A stretch of 64,000 bases of DNA. It comes from Astrothelium macrocarpum (Eukaryota; Ascomycota; Dothideomycetes; Trypetheliales; Trypetheliaceae). Under the pieces are notes generated by a model. The model saw only the letters and a list, made by a program, of their open reading frames with translations. It was not told the origin of the DNA and made no database searches. The stretch spans positions 97,854-161,853 of the forward strand of contig JAGEMR010000067.1 in NCBI GenBank assembly GCA_021030915.1, read 5' to 3'. Shown in pieces: positions 11,677-23,175 of the stretch. The position numbers and the translations under genes were made by a program. Position 1 is the stretch's first letter. Every line of letters starts with the position of its first letter.

Positions 11677-12519
11677 GAGATGATGGAAGAGTTTGGTATG
11701 CTCTGTGGAGAATCGGAGCTGACTTGATCAAGTAGCTTTCGCTTCAAGTGCTTATTTGGCTGAGTCTCGATGAATGGAACTTTAAGCATGAACTAAAACT
11801 ACGTAGTATGCCCAAAAAGACGGACATAATATTTTGTGGTTGTCAGGAGTATCAAATTTAAAAACCCAGTCACGGTGTCAGATTTAAGGTGTAAACAGAT
11901 GTAATTTGCATCAGTGAAATAGATTTCGTTAGAAACCACAGATTGTGTGCTACCTTAACTACAAAAGTCTTATGCTTATCAAATCCAGTAATCAGAGGAT
12001 GTAATTATTTAAACACCAGGCTAGGAGATATTTTGGTAGTAGTGTATACCGTGTCGTACCGTTCACGTGACCGGAAATTCAAAAGATGATGACTTATCTT
12101 AATCTTATCTGATTATGCATAACCGTTTGTGAAGACAACATAATTCTAATCCGTGAGGCAATTTTTTTGTAACATTCTTGAAGCCGAGCTCGTTGATTCT
12201 TATGTCTCCTTGAATCAGCAAGTAAAAGACCGGCCCCTCGCTAGCCGTTTCAAGGAAGCCAAAAATCACAATTCTACGCCTTCAAAGAATGACCGTTGCT
12301 TAGCGTGCTAGGCGGCGAAATGATGCCTAAACAAATGAGTTTCAACGAAATTTATAATACTAACTAGATTTTGTAATCAGCCGACATTTGATTGGTTGCT
12401 ATACCCTATGTTAATCGATAATCGTGGCTCCAAGGGTTCTACTCGGTCTCAGACTAGTCACCGGATGCGCGCAGGCTGTGCAATTGGTGAGAAGAACGGA
12501 CCTCCAGTCACTTTTCAAA
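11677..12519. other. Intergenic, moderately AT-rich
   Basis: No gene seen. The sequence becomes more AT-rich than the flanks, and a CACGTG E-box palindrome occurs near 12064-12069. It probably holds the P450 3' end and the upstream region of the next gene. Confidence 0.4.
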
Positions 12520-14679
12520 ATGACCTCTGCTACCAACGAAGAAATGGCGGTGTCCATCGCCACCGGGACAAATGGCCTACTCCAGCTGGGCCTGTCAGTT
12601 TCGGATCTAGCCTTGCTCTTTGATCAAGGCAAGAAGTTCGGCAATTTTATCCGAGTCAAGCAAAACGATGCAGAGCTTTTTGATCTCCTTAACGAAGTTC
12701 CTGAGGCGATAATGAGAAGACGAGGACTTGTTGAAGCACATGAAATGGAAAAGAATTGGCCGACAATAAATCTCATTCATCAAGGCGAAAAAAAGAAAGG
12801 TAAATTGCAAGAAAGTAAAGATACCCGAGGTGGAGTGGAAAGCTTTACATGGGTCATGGTCATGATTATCGCAGCTCTTGACTCTTGCCTAACGAGCAGT
12901 GGTATTCAAGAGCTTCTCGTCCGAGTTTTTAAAGAGCTCCTAACAGGTGACGAAAATACGGAGAACGCGCTCAGGGTCCATCTCAGAGGAAACGTCGAGT
13001 CTTGGAGGTCTTTTGGATGCGGAAGAGAGGTAGTACAACCGATGAAAAATGAACTGCGGAAGAGCCTGAGGAAATACATGTCTGATCCATCTCGACCGTT
13101 ATCCATTCCAGAATTAAATGAAGCAGAAACAAGAGACGTGGAGAAATTTCTTGTTTGGCTTCTCGGCGGGGATGACGCAGCATTCCGCGCCATGTCAAAC
13201 ATGACTTTCTCTGTCGCTGAGGCTCTCAGGGCAGCAAAACTCGATTTGTGTACTGGCGGGGATCCTACACGTGAAGGTCAAGCCTGCATCAATTATCACC
13301 CTGAAGGTGGACTGTTTCAATCGGGATTGAAGATGAGTCCGAGAGGATTGGGTTCCAGAAGCCTCCAGATTTCCTGGCCCCGCGATCATCCTGAAACGAT
13401 GGTCGATACACTCGGTGTGAGCCGCGAAATGGAGAACAACATGGCCAAGTTTTGGGTATATGGTGCAGAGGCTGCCGATGAGCTGAAGTTGGTCGGCAGA
13501 GCAGATGCACCATATGAAGAAACGAAAGAGGTCTTTTACAGCCTGGAGGATCCTCTCCACTCTCGATTCACCAAAAAATTCCCTCCTCACATAAGCATGT
13601 TGGCCGGCCAGGGCTTTCCCGTAAATACTCAAAGGATATTCGAGGGCCTAGAGGAGCTTTTGAAAGGAGAGCCGCCAGAAAGCCCAAGATGGCTACAAAA
13701 CCATGTTGCGCAAGATTATCTGCTTCGCGTTGAGAATGCCGATGTAGCACATGAGAAGGAATACATCCCCGTGTTCTGCAACTATCAGGCTCTTGTCTTT
13801 GGGTTTTATTACCAGCTCCTGAAACAAATTCTATGCTTTGATCTTGTGGATCGCACGGCCTTCTTTCATGGGATATGGGGTGCACAAAGTACAACCTTCC
13901 TAGCTATGTGTACTCAGCTCGGTAGTTGCTTGAAGAGTCCAGGCCAGGTCAGCAGGGCACACATGTTGTACATACTCGCTGCGATGTATAACGGCCGTCG
14001 CAAGATTTTCAACGCCAATTCGTCCATTCCTAGACTGGTCGGCGTCCTAGGGTCTATCTCCGTCCTAGCGTTTTCTCTCGTCCGTGCTACTGACGTTCCG
14101 GAGGAAATCTGGAAAATTGCTATCGTGGATCTTCCAATTGTGGATCTGATCTCTGACAACAGCGACGGTGAATTGATGGCAGGTGAGGGAGGGGGTATAC
14201 GTTTCGTACTTGCAAGTGAGGACGGAGCAGCAGCATCAGCTGTACGGCCCGCTGGTCGAACTATGGATTGGACTGTACATCCCAGCATGTGTACGCTCTT
14301 TGGCAGCGAGCAGAGCGGCGGCGTTGTCATGGCTGCTCGATGCGGCGAACGTCTTGTTGGATGGTTTAATCTCTTAGCAGCCGATATTCTGTTCCTCAGC
14401 TCTGCTTATCTAAGGGAAGCCTATGGGGGAGGGAATGTTGTTGCATTTAAGATATGGGATGAGGACTGGCAGTCAGGACGGATTCGACGGCCGGATAGCG
14501 AGCGGAAAGGGTATCAATTCGGTATCGTGCACTCGCGTGGCTCTTGTGCATTGAGATATGCTGCGACGGGCTTTTATGGCGAAAAGGGTGAAGAGGTGGC
14601 AATTGCTAGGTCGAAAAGCGAAATTTATGGAGCGTTTGGAAGGATTGAAATGCAGGAGCAAGGTATGGTCATTGCGTAA
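12520..14679 (+). CDS. Uncharacterised fungal protein, 719 residues
   Basis: A single uninterrupted exon starts at the ATG giving MTSATNEEMAVS; the frame stays open upstream to about 12424 but without another ATG. I do not recognise a catalytic domain. From memory the layout (N-terminal GLSVSDLALLFDQGKKFGNF, middle YYQLLKQILCFDL, then RLVGVLGSISVLAFSLVRAT and IWKIAIVDLPIVDLI) resembles a widespread but undescribed family of large Pezizomycotina proteins, often single-exon and lineage-expanded. That family link is recollection, not a search result. Hydrophobic stretches near residues 105-125 and 500-530 are amphipathic rather than clear membrane spans. It lies next to the large transposon that begins 187 bp past its stop codon. 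Confidence 0.75.
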   Translation: MTSATNEEMAVSIATGTNGLLQLGLSVSDLALLFDQGKKFGNFIRVKQNDAELFDLLNEVPEAIMRRRGLVEAHEMEKNWPTINLIHQGEKKKGKLQESKDTRGGVESFTWVMVMIIAALDSCLTSSGIQELLVRVFKELLTGDENTENALRVHLRGNVESWRSFGCGREVVQPMKNELRKSLRKYMSDPSRPLSIPELNEAETRDVEKFLVWLLGGDDAAFRAMSNMTFSVAEALRAAKLDLCTGGDPTREGQACINYHPEGGLFQSGLKMSPRGLGSRSLQISWPRDHPETMVDTLGVSREMENNMAKFWVYGAEAADELKLVGRADAPYEETKEVFYSLEDPLHSRFTKKFPPHISMLAGQGFPVNTQRIFEGLEELLKGEPPESPRWLQNHVAQDYLLRVENADVAHEKEYIPVFCNYQALVFGFYYQLLKQILCFDLVDRTAFFHGIWGAQSTTFLAMCTQLGSCLKSPGQVSRAHMLYILAAMYNGRRKIFNANSSIPRLVGVLGSISVLAFSLVRATDVPEEIWKIAIVDLPIVDLISDNSDGELMAGEGGGIRFVLASEDGAAASAVRPAGRTMDWTVHPSMCTLFGSEQSGGVVMAARCGERLVGWFNLLAADILFLSSAYLREAYGGGNVVAFKIWDEDWQSGRIRRPDSERKGYQFGIVHSRGSCALRYAATGFYGEKGEEVAIARSKSEIYGAFGRIEMQEQGMVIA

Positions 14680-14865
14680 GCCGGTGGAAGGATACGGAAT
14701 TCGTGTTTTGCTCAAATCAGGCCCATCCTTAAGCTCTTATTTGTCGCTATATTCACAAAGAAAGAAACCTCTCCATACACCTAGCTGGGTCAGTACTTGG
14801 CCTTGGCGCGCTAACTCAGCAAAGTTTGCGCGACCATCTCAGGCATTCCGAAAGTGGACCCCCTA

Positions 14866-15024
14866 GGACGGAGCGCCATAGCGGATAGTAGCTCAAAACG
14901 GCTCATAATTTCGCCGAAAATGTTCCGCACACACAAATCCCCACCAAATTTACATGGTGATGAGAATTTATCAAAACAAATCCGCATTTTTAATTCTTAT
15001 TATCTAATTCGTAAAATATGAAAC
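14866..15024 (+). repeat. Left terminal inverted repeat of the large element
   Basis: The segment from about 14876 to 15024 is the reverse complement of 20876-21015 plus 23176-23196, with a handful of mostly transition-type differences. The inner part (GCTCAAAACGGCTCATAATT onward to ATATGAAACT) is the best conserved, and the outermost 20 bp are weaker. Confidence 0.85.
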
Positions 15025-15446
15025 TGAAATTATTCAAATTTGACTTTCAACGAAATATTTGACCATTTCGTTTATCCAAATCAGACTATTTCAAAAATCG
15101 GCCATTTCGTATTATTTTTATTGAATCTTTTGAATTTTCTGAACCTTTTATTAAATCTTCTGAGATTATTGAACGACCTTCTGAGACTTTTGAATAATCT
15201 CCTCTTGAATCTGTTATTATTAAACCTCCTTCTGAATCTATTATTGAACCTTCTTCTAAATCTGTTATTGAATCTTCTCCTAAATCTATTATTAAACCTT
15301 CTTTTAAATCTATTATTTCCAAATTTCCTTCTAAATCTATTATAATTCCTTTTTCTGAATTTATTTTTTATTATTTATTAATAAAATGGTTCATAATTTC
15401 GTTAAAAAATAATAAATTTGATAAAATCGATTCAAATAAATTATGA
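15018..15446 (+). pseudogene. Degenerate ORF with 8-residue repeats in the large element
   Basis: One frame can be followed from the ATG at 15018 to a stop at 15444, broken only by TGA near 15060 and TAA near 15195; both are stops that C-to-T or G-to-A change creates from Arg/Trp or Gln codons. It opens MKLKLFKFDFQ inside the terminal repeat. It then runs into tandem 8-residue units of the form IxPSxKSI. The unit is 24 bp and at least five copies lie at 15219-15349. No known transposase motif is seen in it; its function is unknown. Confidence 0.5.
15219..15349. repeat. 24-bp tandem repeat, five or more copies
   Basis: Units resemble ATTAAACCTTCTTCTAAATC plus TATT, diverged mainly by C/T and A/G differences. 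The 24-bp period preserves a reading frame and encodes the 8-residue unit described for the surrounding degenerate ORF. Confidence 0.8.
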
Positions 15447-16800
15447 TTAATTCAATTTTTAATCATTTAATCTTTAATTATTTGATTTTTAATTATTTTA
15501 TAAAATCATTATTTTAATCATTTTTATTAAAAATCAAAAAATGAATCTGATAATAATAATAATCATTTAAAAATCTGAAATTAATTTAATTAAAATAGAA
15601 TTCAATTAATTAAATTATATTTATATCATTTTGATTGAAATCAAATAATATTCAAAATTTTTTATTTTTTATTTTATGTAATTAAATAAATAAATTATTT
15701 TTTATTATATTTCAAATTTTTTATTTGATTTTTTTTAAAATTTTATTTTTTTGATGAATTTCAAATTTTTTCTATTCATTATTATCAAAAAACGTATATA
15801 AATATATAATATATATATTCAATTTTTTATTTCGAAAATATATTTCGAATAATTTATAAAAATTATAATATTAAAATTCGTTTATATCAAATTTTATAAA
15901 ATTAATAACAGAAATTTTGATTATTTATTTAATAATTAATTAATGAATAATAATTAATTTATTAAAAAATTCATGAATAATTATTTTTATTATTTTTTTA
16001 TTATTAATTTTTTAAAAATAATTCAATAAAATATTAATAAACGAATTATAATTATTAAAAGAATTAATATTAAAAAAATTCATTCAATTCTTTATTTAAA
16101 ATAATTTGATTAATTCGTATTTTAATTCTGATTTAATAATTTTATAATTTAAAATATCAATATTTATTTAATTAAAAATAAAAATGGAAATAATACGAAT
16201 ATTAATAATTAATAAAAAAATTAATTCAAATTATAATATCTGAAAATCTGAATTTATTCGTATCAAATTTAGATTAATATTGATATATAATTAATTTGAA
16301 TTCCTTTTTGATATAAAAATAATAAATTATTAATATTGAAATTTAACCTTTTTCATTTATTGAATATATTATAAATTATAAATACTGATAATATTATCAA
16401 TAATAACGATTTTAAAAATAATAATAAAATTTTTAAAAATATATCCGAATTAATTATTCATCAAAATAGATTATAAAAAAAATTAAATTAATAAAAAAGA
16501 TCAATTTAATAATAAAAGAATAATTTCAGAATTTTTAATTTTATAATAATAATATCGGATTCAGTTTTTAAAAATTGGATTTTCAATATATATAAAAATT
16601 TCTAATTATTTAAAATAAAAACCATTTCATGATATTGAAAAATTTAAATATAAATTTATTTCAAAATTTTTTATAAAATTTTTTTGAATTTTTATAAATG
16701 ATTGATTATTTTATAAAAATCAAAATTTATTTTTATTAATAAATTATATAAAATAAAAAATTGAAAATATTAAAATTCTTTCAATTTAATCGAAAATTTG

Positions 16801-17020
16801 AAAAATATAATCGTATAAAANNNNNNNNNNNNNNNNNNNNNNNNNNNNNNNNNNNNNNNNNNNNNNNNNNNNNNNNNNNNNNNNNNNNNNNNNNNNNNNN
16901 NNNNNNNNNNNNNNNNNNNNATATATATAATCGTATAAAAATATATATAATCGTATAAAAATATATATAATCGTATAAAAATATATATAATCGTATAAAA
17001 ATATATATAATCGTATATAA
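16801..17020. repeat. 20-bp minisatellite spanning an assembly gap
   Basis: The unit ATATATATAATCGTATAAAA is repeated about five times after the gap (16921-17020), and a copy ends immediately before it (to 16820). The array therefore almost certainly fills the gap, and its true copy number is unknown. Confidence 0.9.
16821..16920. other. Assembly gap of 100 N
   Basis: Exactly 100 unresolved bases, a conventional placeholder length, sitting inside the 20-bp minisatellite. Confidence 0.99.
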
Positions 17021-17186
17021 ATATATATATTAATATAAAATAAATTAATTTTGATGAAAAATTTATCTATTTTATATAAATAATATATCAATTTATATAA
17101 AAGAATCAATATATTTTAAAAAATATCATTTTTATACCGATTTTTTAATTCAAAAATATTGGATTTTTTTTTTTATATAAATTATA

Positions 17187-19037
17187 GAGTCTTGACCCTA
17201 GTTTTGCGATAACCCTAGTTTTGCGACAACCAAATCAAATCTTCATCTGCGCAATACGTGCACAACGCTTATGCGAAGGCTGCATTTCTTCAGAATCATT
17301 AGACAAAATTTCAAATGCTGAATCTTCCATCCAATCTGAATCTTTATCTGATTCAGTTTATTATGATTGTTTTTTTCTTTTTCGTAATACAATATTCGTT
17401 TCTGAATCATGAATTATTCATAAGACATCTTCAATATTATAGATCAATACATCGTCTAATTCTATTCTTTTTTTTATTTTCGCTTTTTTTCGTTTCTGCA
17501 GAAATTTAGATTGATCTATAATTTGTTGAGATTATAAAATAATAATTATGGCCATATTTTCATTAATTTTTATCATTCATTCTGTATATCGTTTTATCAG
17601 CGAAATGATTTCATTATATGTATATAATATCTGCGCGAATTTTATATTTGATCTAATTAATTCAATAATTTCGGAAGGAGAATTATAAAATAGAAATAGA
17701 TCCAAATTATTTGGATCAGATGATATATATGATTTTGAAATAATCAATATAATCTCGTGAAGAAGGTCTTTTAATATTTGTATAAATATCAAAGAAAATA
17801 AATCTGTTTTTCGCCAGTTATTAAAAATATTTTTTTTTATTATTATTTTTGAACATATTTCTATCAATAGATAAATCCATTTATTCCGAAGAATTCGTTA
17901 TGAATTAAACCGGTTTATTATATATATCGTATAGATATAGCGCAATTTATATATTACAAAAATTCCAATATCAAGAGATTATAAAAAATGAGAATAATAA
18001 AAAGGTATTATCATTAGATCAATTTTATTTTTCATATAATGAATAATAAAATCAGCCGTCATATAACTGCCGTGTCCATTAATAATAAATAATCATCGGC
18101 GATTTATAATTTTTTTATAAATAAATGGATTAAATATCTTTATTAATCATTGAAATCCAATATCGTTTGATGTCTATTCATTCTGACTGATTATTAGAAA
18201 CTAGTCATGAAATGTTTATTCTGAAATCTAACGTGAATTGATATATTCGCTTTTGAATATCAAAAAAGGAGTCAGCGATTCGCCAATAATACTGATATAT
18301 TCAATATTAATTATTCATTTCTATTTATTCAGAATAATCTTCTCTTTTTTGATATTATTAAGATAAATTAATATTTTGATTATTTATTTTTCGCCAATAT
18401 CAAATTCTGATTCATTCATATTATATATATCTGAATTATGATATTTATATTTTTCAATTTATATAATGATTATATCAAATCAATATCTCATTCTTTTATA
18501 AATTGCGCCTTTATATCGTGAGTATTCTAATTGACGGACGAATATTGAGATTATTTCTGAATATCGTTTTTTGAATTGATAAATTCATTTATTATTGATA
18601 GGAGAATATTCTATGGCTGCAATTATCCAACAAGACGCGTGTGATATACGTGTGACACGTATCTGATAAAATCTTTCAATATTAAAATAATAATAGAAAT
18701 TCCAGTTATTGTGTATTATTTGATCCATTATATAAGAATTGATTCTTCCGTGTTGGTCAAATTCTATTGTATTTCATAATTTGTAATTTGTATATTATTT
18801 TTATAATATCTGCGTCCTAATGTATCATACGATATTTTAAATCGACGAATAATAATTCGAATAAATGAAATTTTTTGATTTTTGAATACAAACAAAGTCT
18901 TCTGAATCTGAATTTCTTGATCTGAGAATTGTTGAGCTGATTTTTTTGGCATTGTGAAAAAAACGTGTATTATAAGTGAAAAATATGCGACGCGCCGTCG
19001 CAAAGCTAGGGTTGTCGCAAAGCTAGGGTCAAGATTC
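17187..19037 (-). mobile_element. Degenerate Fot1/pogo-type transposon (nested)
   Basis: The 1851-bp element is flanked by TA on both sides (17185-17186 and 19038-19039). The ends are inverted repeats of about 45 bp beginning GAGTCTTGACCCTAG (left) and GAATCTTGACCCTAG (right, read inward). Each end also carries a short direct repeat of the CCCTAG(T/C)TTTGCGA type. Differences between the two ends are C-to-T or G-to-A, as RIP predicts. Size, TA target site and coding content fit the Fot1/pogo branch of Tc1/mariner. It is inserted within the large AT-rich element. Confidence 0.9.
17222..18952 (-). pseudogene. Broken Fot1/pogo transposase (DDE_1)
   Basis: The remnant reads on the minus strand from MPKKSAQQFSDQEIQ (ATG at 18952), with many stops. 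The helix-turn-helix start is recognisable. The second catalytic Asp region survives as IINGHGSYMTADFI (around 18060). It is followed by PFYYSHFL-stop-SLDIGIF, corresponding to the family's HSSHxLQPLDVG block with the third Asp. It cannot make transposase. Confidence 0.8.
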
Positions 19038-19039
19038 TA

Positions 19040-20875
19040 TGAAAAAAAAAAATTTTTAATATTTTTTAAAATAAAATTTATTTAATATTAGAATTAATCT
19101 AATATAATCTGATATTTTATATTATTTTATTTAAATTTTTAAAATCAATTTTTTTTAAATTTTCTGAATTAATTTCAGAATCAAAAATTTTATTTTTTTT
19201 ATTTATTTTATTTATAAATAATTCATTATCATTATTCTGAAATTATTCAATAATATATTCTGATAGAATATAATTCATTATTTTATATAAAAGAATTAAT
19301 TTTTATAATTTAGAATTCTGATTATCAATAATCATATAATTTAAAAATATTTTTCATAATAAAAAATAAATATATATATAAAACCGTAATTATTAATTAA
19401 TATCAAGTTATTCAAATTCAAATTAAATGATAATTATAATATTATTAAATCAATTTTGATTTTAAAATTATTGATGATATCATTTATATATGACTGAACA
19501 AAAATATATATTAAAATCTATTCAAAATTAATTTTATTTATTATTATTTATTTATCAATAATAATGAATTTATCGTATTCATTTATAATTTTTTATTATA
19601 AATTAATTATATCAAATTCAATATTAATTTAATAATCTTTCATATTATTCATAATTAAACGAATTTATAAAAAAAATGATTTATCAGAAATAATATGATT
19701 CTATTATTATTTTTATATTATATGATTATTCCAAATTCTTATAAAATTATAAATAATCTGATAAATAATAAAAAAATAAATAATTCGTAATATAATTTAT
19801 TTAATAGAATTATTATAATATAAATTATTTTTTTTAAATTATTTGAAATATATCTTTCATTTATTTATAAAAATTTTAATAAATTAATTTTATCAAATTT
19901 CAATTCATTGATTTATTTTATTAATATTATATTAAATAATATCAATAAAAAAAGATTATATTTATTAAATGAAATTTATTAAATTTGATAATAAATATTA
20001 ATTATTATCATTATTTTTATATTTCGATTATATTAAATAATTTCAGATTAAAATTTATATTTATTTATTATATTGAAATATTATTTATAAATATTAATTT
20101 AAATAAAAATATTTATATCAATATATATTTAAATAATGAATTTTAAATATGAATCAATAATAATATATATTTTTATTCCGTATTATTTTAATTTATAATA
20201 AATATTAATCGATTAAATATAATTTGAATTATTAAAAATATAAAAAATTCAATTTATATTATATTTCTGATTATGATATTAAAATTTATATGAATAAATT
20301 TGATGAAAAATATTCTAAAAATAATTTCATAAAATGGATATTTATAATAAAAAATGAATATATATATATAATAATCTATGACTGTAATTTTTGATATAAT
20401 TTTATTATATTTTATATCTAATAATTTATTCGATTTATTGATTCTTTTATTTAATATTTTTATTAATAATTTTTCAGCGAATATTCTAAAAATATTTTAA
20501 TTTTTGAAAATAATTTAATTTTAAATAGAAATTATATTATTAAAAAATAAAAAATATCTCTTTATTAGATCAATTGAAATTGAAATATATCAAAATCATA
20601 AATATATAAATTATTGATTTTTTTTTTAAATTCATTTTTGATTATTTTAATAAATTCTATTATTTGAATCATCTTTTTAATATATTAATCGATAATAAAT
20701 TTAATCCTTTTTATTATTATAATCATTTTAATATCTTTTTATTCATTAATCCAATTTCGTAACAATCAATTATTTTATGACGAAAATGTTCGAAAAATAA
20801 TGAAGAATAAGATATAAAATATTATAAATATTCTGAATAGAATAATTAATAAAATATCAAATTTTTACGCGCAGA
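19040..20875. other. AT-rich RIP-like interior of the large element, right part
   Basis: A/T-rich sequence with no supportable reading frame and no recognisable motif. It is read as the mutated right half of the host transposon. Confidence 0.7.
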
Positions 20876-21015
20876 AGTTTCATATTTTCTGAATTAGGCA
20901 ATAAGAACTAGAAATGCGGATTTGCTTTGATAAATTCTCACCACCATGTAAATTTGGTGGGGATTTATGTGTGCGGAACATTTTCGGCGAAATTATGAGC
21001 CGTTTTGAGCCACTA
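20876..21015 (-). repeat. Right terminal inverted repeat of the large element (inner part)
   Basis: This is the reverse complement of 14886-15024 with few differences. It is interrupted at TA 21014-21015 by the insertion of the 21016-23173 element; its outer 20 bp continue at 23176-23196. Confidence 0.88.
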
Positions 21016-23173
21016 GGAGTATCCACGGGTCCGTGCAACCCACGGGTATCTGCAACACCGCTCCGCGTTGCGCACCACCACCTTCAAAATTGAATAACTC
21101 CACAACCATGGATCTGATTGATCAGCTAATTACAGCATCGAATTTGCAAGAGCCTGGCGAAGAGATTCTACCAAAAATTGAGAAAAAAGTTCATCGTTCA
21201 ACGGCTTGGCGGCACAAAGTCGGCCAAACAGTGCCAAGAGGTAATATGCGGAATCACACCAACGCGTTACTTCAATACCAGCAGGAAATGGATCTTATTG
21301 TTCAAATTAACAAAGCTACGGATCGAGGCACCCTACCAACACCTCGAATGGTGCATAACTGGGCCGCTGTTATTGCCAAAAAACAGCCTGGAGTTAACTG
21401 GGCTACGACCTTCATAAAGCGACATAAAAACGAGCTTCATAGTGGCTATATTCAACCACTTAATATAGAGCGAAAAAAAGCAGATAATTACTACAGTTAT
21501 AAACTATACTTTGACCAAATAAATAGGGTCAAACTCTTAGTATTTAAGCTAACAATTTGCTAGTTTGAGAGCTTTTCTAGCAATCATCAGGTCCTTCCAC
21601 AGAATATCTACAATATGGACGAAAAAGGCTTCCTCATTGGCCAGCAACAGAAGATTAAAAGAGTCTTTAGTAAGGCTGCTTTTGAGGCCGGCAGAGTGCT
21701 TGGATCTATTCAATCTAGTAACAGAGAATGGATTACTGTTATCGACTGTATCTGTATGGATGGCTCGTACATTCCACCTGGTATTATCTACAAAGCAAAG
21801 CAAGGTAATTACCAAGATACCTGGTTTCAAGACCTCAAGGACCAAGAGTGCTTTTTTGGCTGTTCAGATTCAGGATGGACCTCTGAGGCTCATGGTCTCG
21901 ATTGGCTCAAGAACGTTTTTGATCGATCTACGAAGACAAAGGCTGCGAATGGCCTCAGAGAAAGGCTTCTGATAGTCGATGGCCATGGCTCTCACGTCTC
22001 TGACGCCTTTCTGAATTACGCCATAACAGCTCGAATCAATATTGTGGTCCTTCCACCTCATTCGACTCATCGACTTCAGCCACTTGATGTGAGTTGTTTT
22101 AGCCCCTTGGCGAATTACTACTCACAAGCATTCGACCACACACTTTGTATGGCAGCAGGCTTAGTGGAAGTAACAAAGAGAGATTTCCTGAGGTTGTTTT
22201 GATACGCACATCAAAAGGCGCTCACTCCTGAGGTTATTAAGAGTGCTTGGAAAAAGACTGGATTACAGTCATTCGATCCCGATATTGTACTTAATAAGAT
22301 CAAGAAACAGCCAAGCAGGCCTTCCTCGAGCCAAACTGAAGCTTCTATTAGATCTCTAAACAACATTATTGAAGTACAGAGGTTCACGCGCAAGGTCTTT
22401 GGCCCGAATCCCAATGCCGCTGAGGTGGCAGTTAGCGACATGGTCCTCCACCTCCAAGCCCAAAATGAGATCCTTAAGTATGAGAATTCGTACCTACAAC
22501 AGTCTCTAAAACAAGAGAAGACTCGCCGCCATCGAAATAAGAAGCTGCCACTGCTCCCTGGAGAAGATAGTAGTAACCTCGCGCAGTTCCTCTCGCCAGC
22601 AAAGATTAAGGCCCGGCAGGCAGCTGCAGCCAATAGAGAGCAGGAATTAGAGATTCAGCGGCTGCAAAAAGAGGCTCAAAAAGTGGAACAACAACAACGC
22701 AAAAGGGTTCAAGAGCAATTGAAGCACGAGCGCAAGTTAGAGAGGCAGCAGCAGCGAATTCAGAGGTCAGAGCAAAACGCTCAAAAAAAGCAGCAGCGTC
22801 AAGAGGCTCTTGAGCAACGGCAGGCAACTCAGCAGCTCCATAATGAGGCTAAATCTCATAGAAAGTCTCTACAGGCATCTATGAGGTTATTAAGTGCTCA
22901 AACCTCCGAGCCGAATTCGCATTATATAGAATTATCTGAAGCCGGAGGTTTGCGACCATCAGGTCGACCTTCGCGCACCCGACGCCAACCACAACGTCTT
23001 TTGGATTAAATTAAGGTTACAGAACGCTTCAATAGACATCTACAATTATCACCATCTAATTATTTAGTTAATAGCTATTGTGGTTGTTGAGATAATGGAG
23101 GGGGAAGGACTGCTTGGAAGCGGCAACTTGGTGTTGCAGATACCCGTGGGTTGCACGGACCCGTGGATACTCC
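21016..23173 (+). mobile_element. Pogo-like DNA transposon, recent insertion
   Basis: A 2158-bp element bounded by inverted repeats of about 43 bp that start GGAGTATCCACGGGTCCGTG and appear identical at the two ends. TA is duplicated at 21014-21015 and 23174-23175. The sequence is GC-balanced and its ORF nearly intact, so it is much younger than its host element. The target site lies in the host's right terminal repeat. Confidence 0.93.
21108..23009 (+). pseudogene. Pogo-like DDE_1 transposase with two in-frame stops
   Basis: The reading frame covers 633 codons from MDLIDQLITASNLQ. It is interrupted by TAG at 21561-21563 and TGA at 22200-22202. A psq/CENP-B-like DNA-binding region (about residues 25-125) is followed by the DDE_1 core: first Asp in YNMDEKGFLIG, second in IVDGHGSHV, third in RLQPLDVSCF. 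The C-terminal 190 residues form a long Gln/Arg/Glu-rich coiled coil (QEQLKHERKLERQQQRIQRS). The first stop is preceded by a GCTAAC branch-like site and a CTAG acceptor and could belong to a very short intron. The second replaces what is probably a Trp (TGG to TGA). If neither is spliced or read through, the copy is dead. Confidence 0.85.
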
Positions 23174-23175
23174 TA

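Larger units (their letters stand above)
15450..17186. other. AT-rich RIP-like interior of the large element
   Basis: Nearly pure A/T with almost no CpG or long open frames. No gene can be supported. It includes the minisatellite and assembly gap listed separately. Confidence 0.7.

Noticed and set aside
15040..15345. Leu/Asn-repeat frame (LLNLLLNLL type)
   Set aside because: It is an out-of-frame reading of the 24-bp repeat; the frame from 15018 explains the repeat better.
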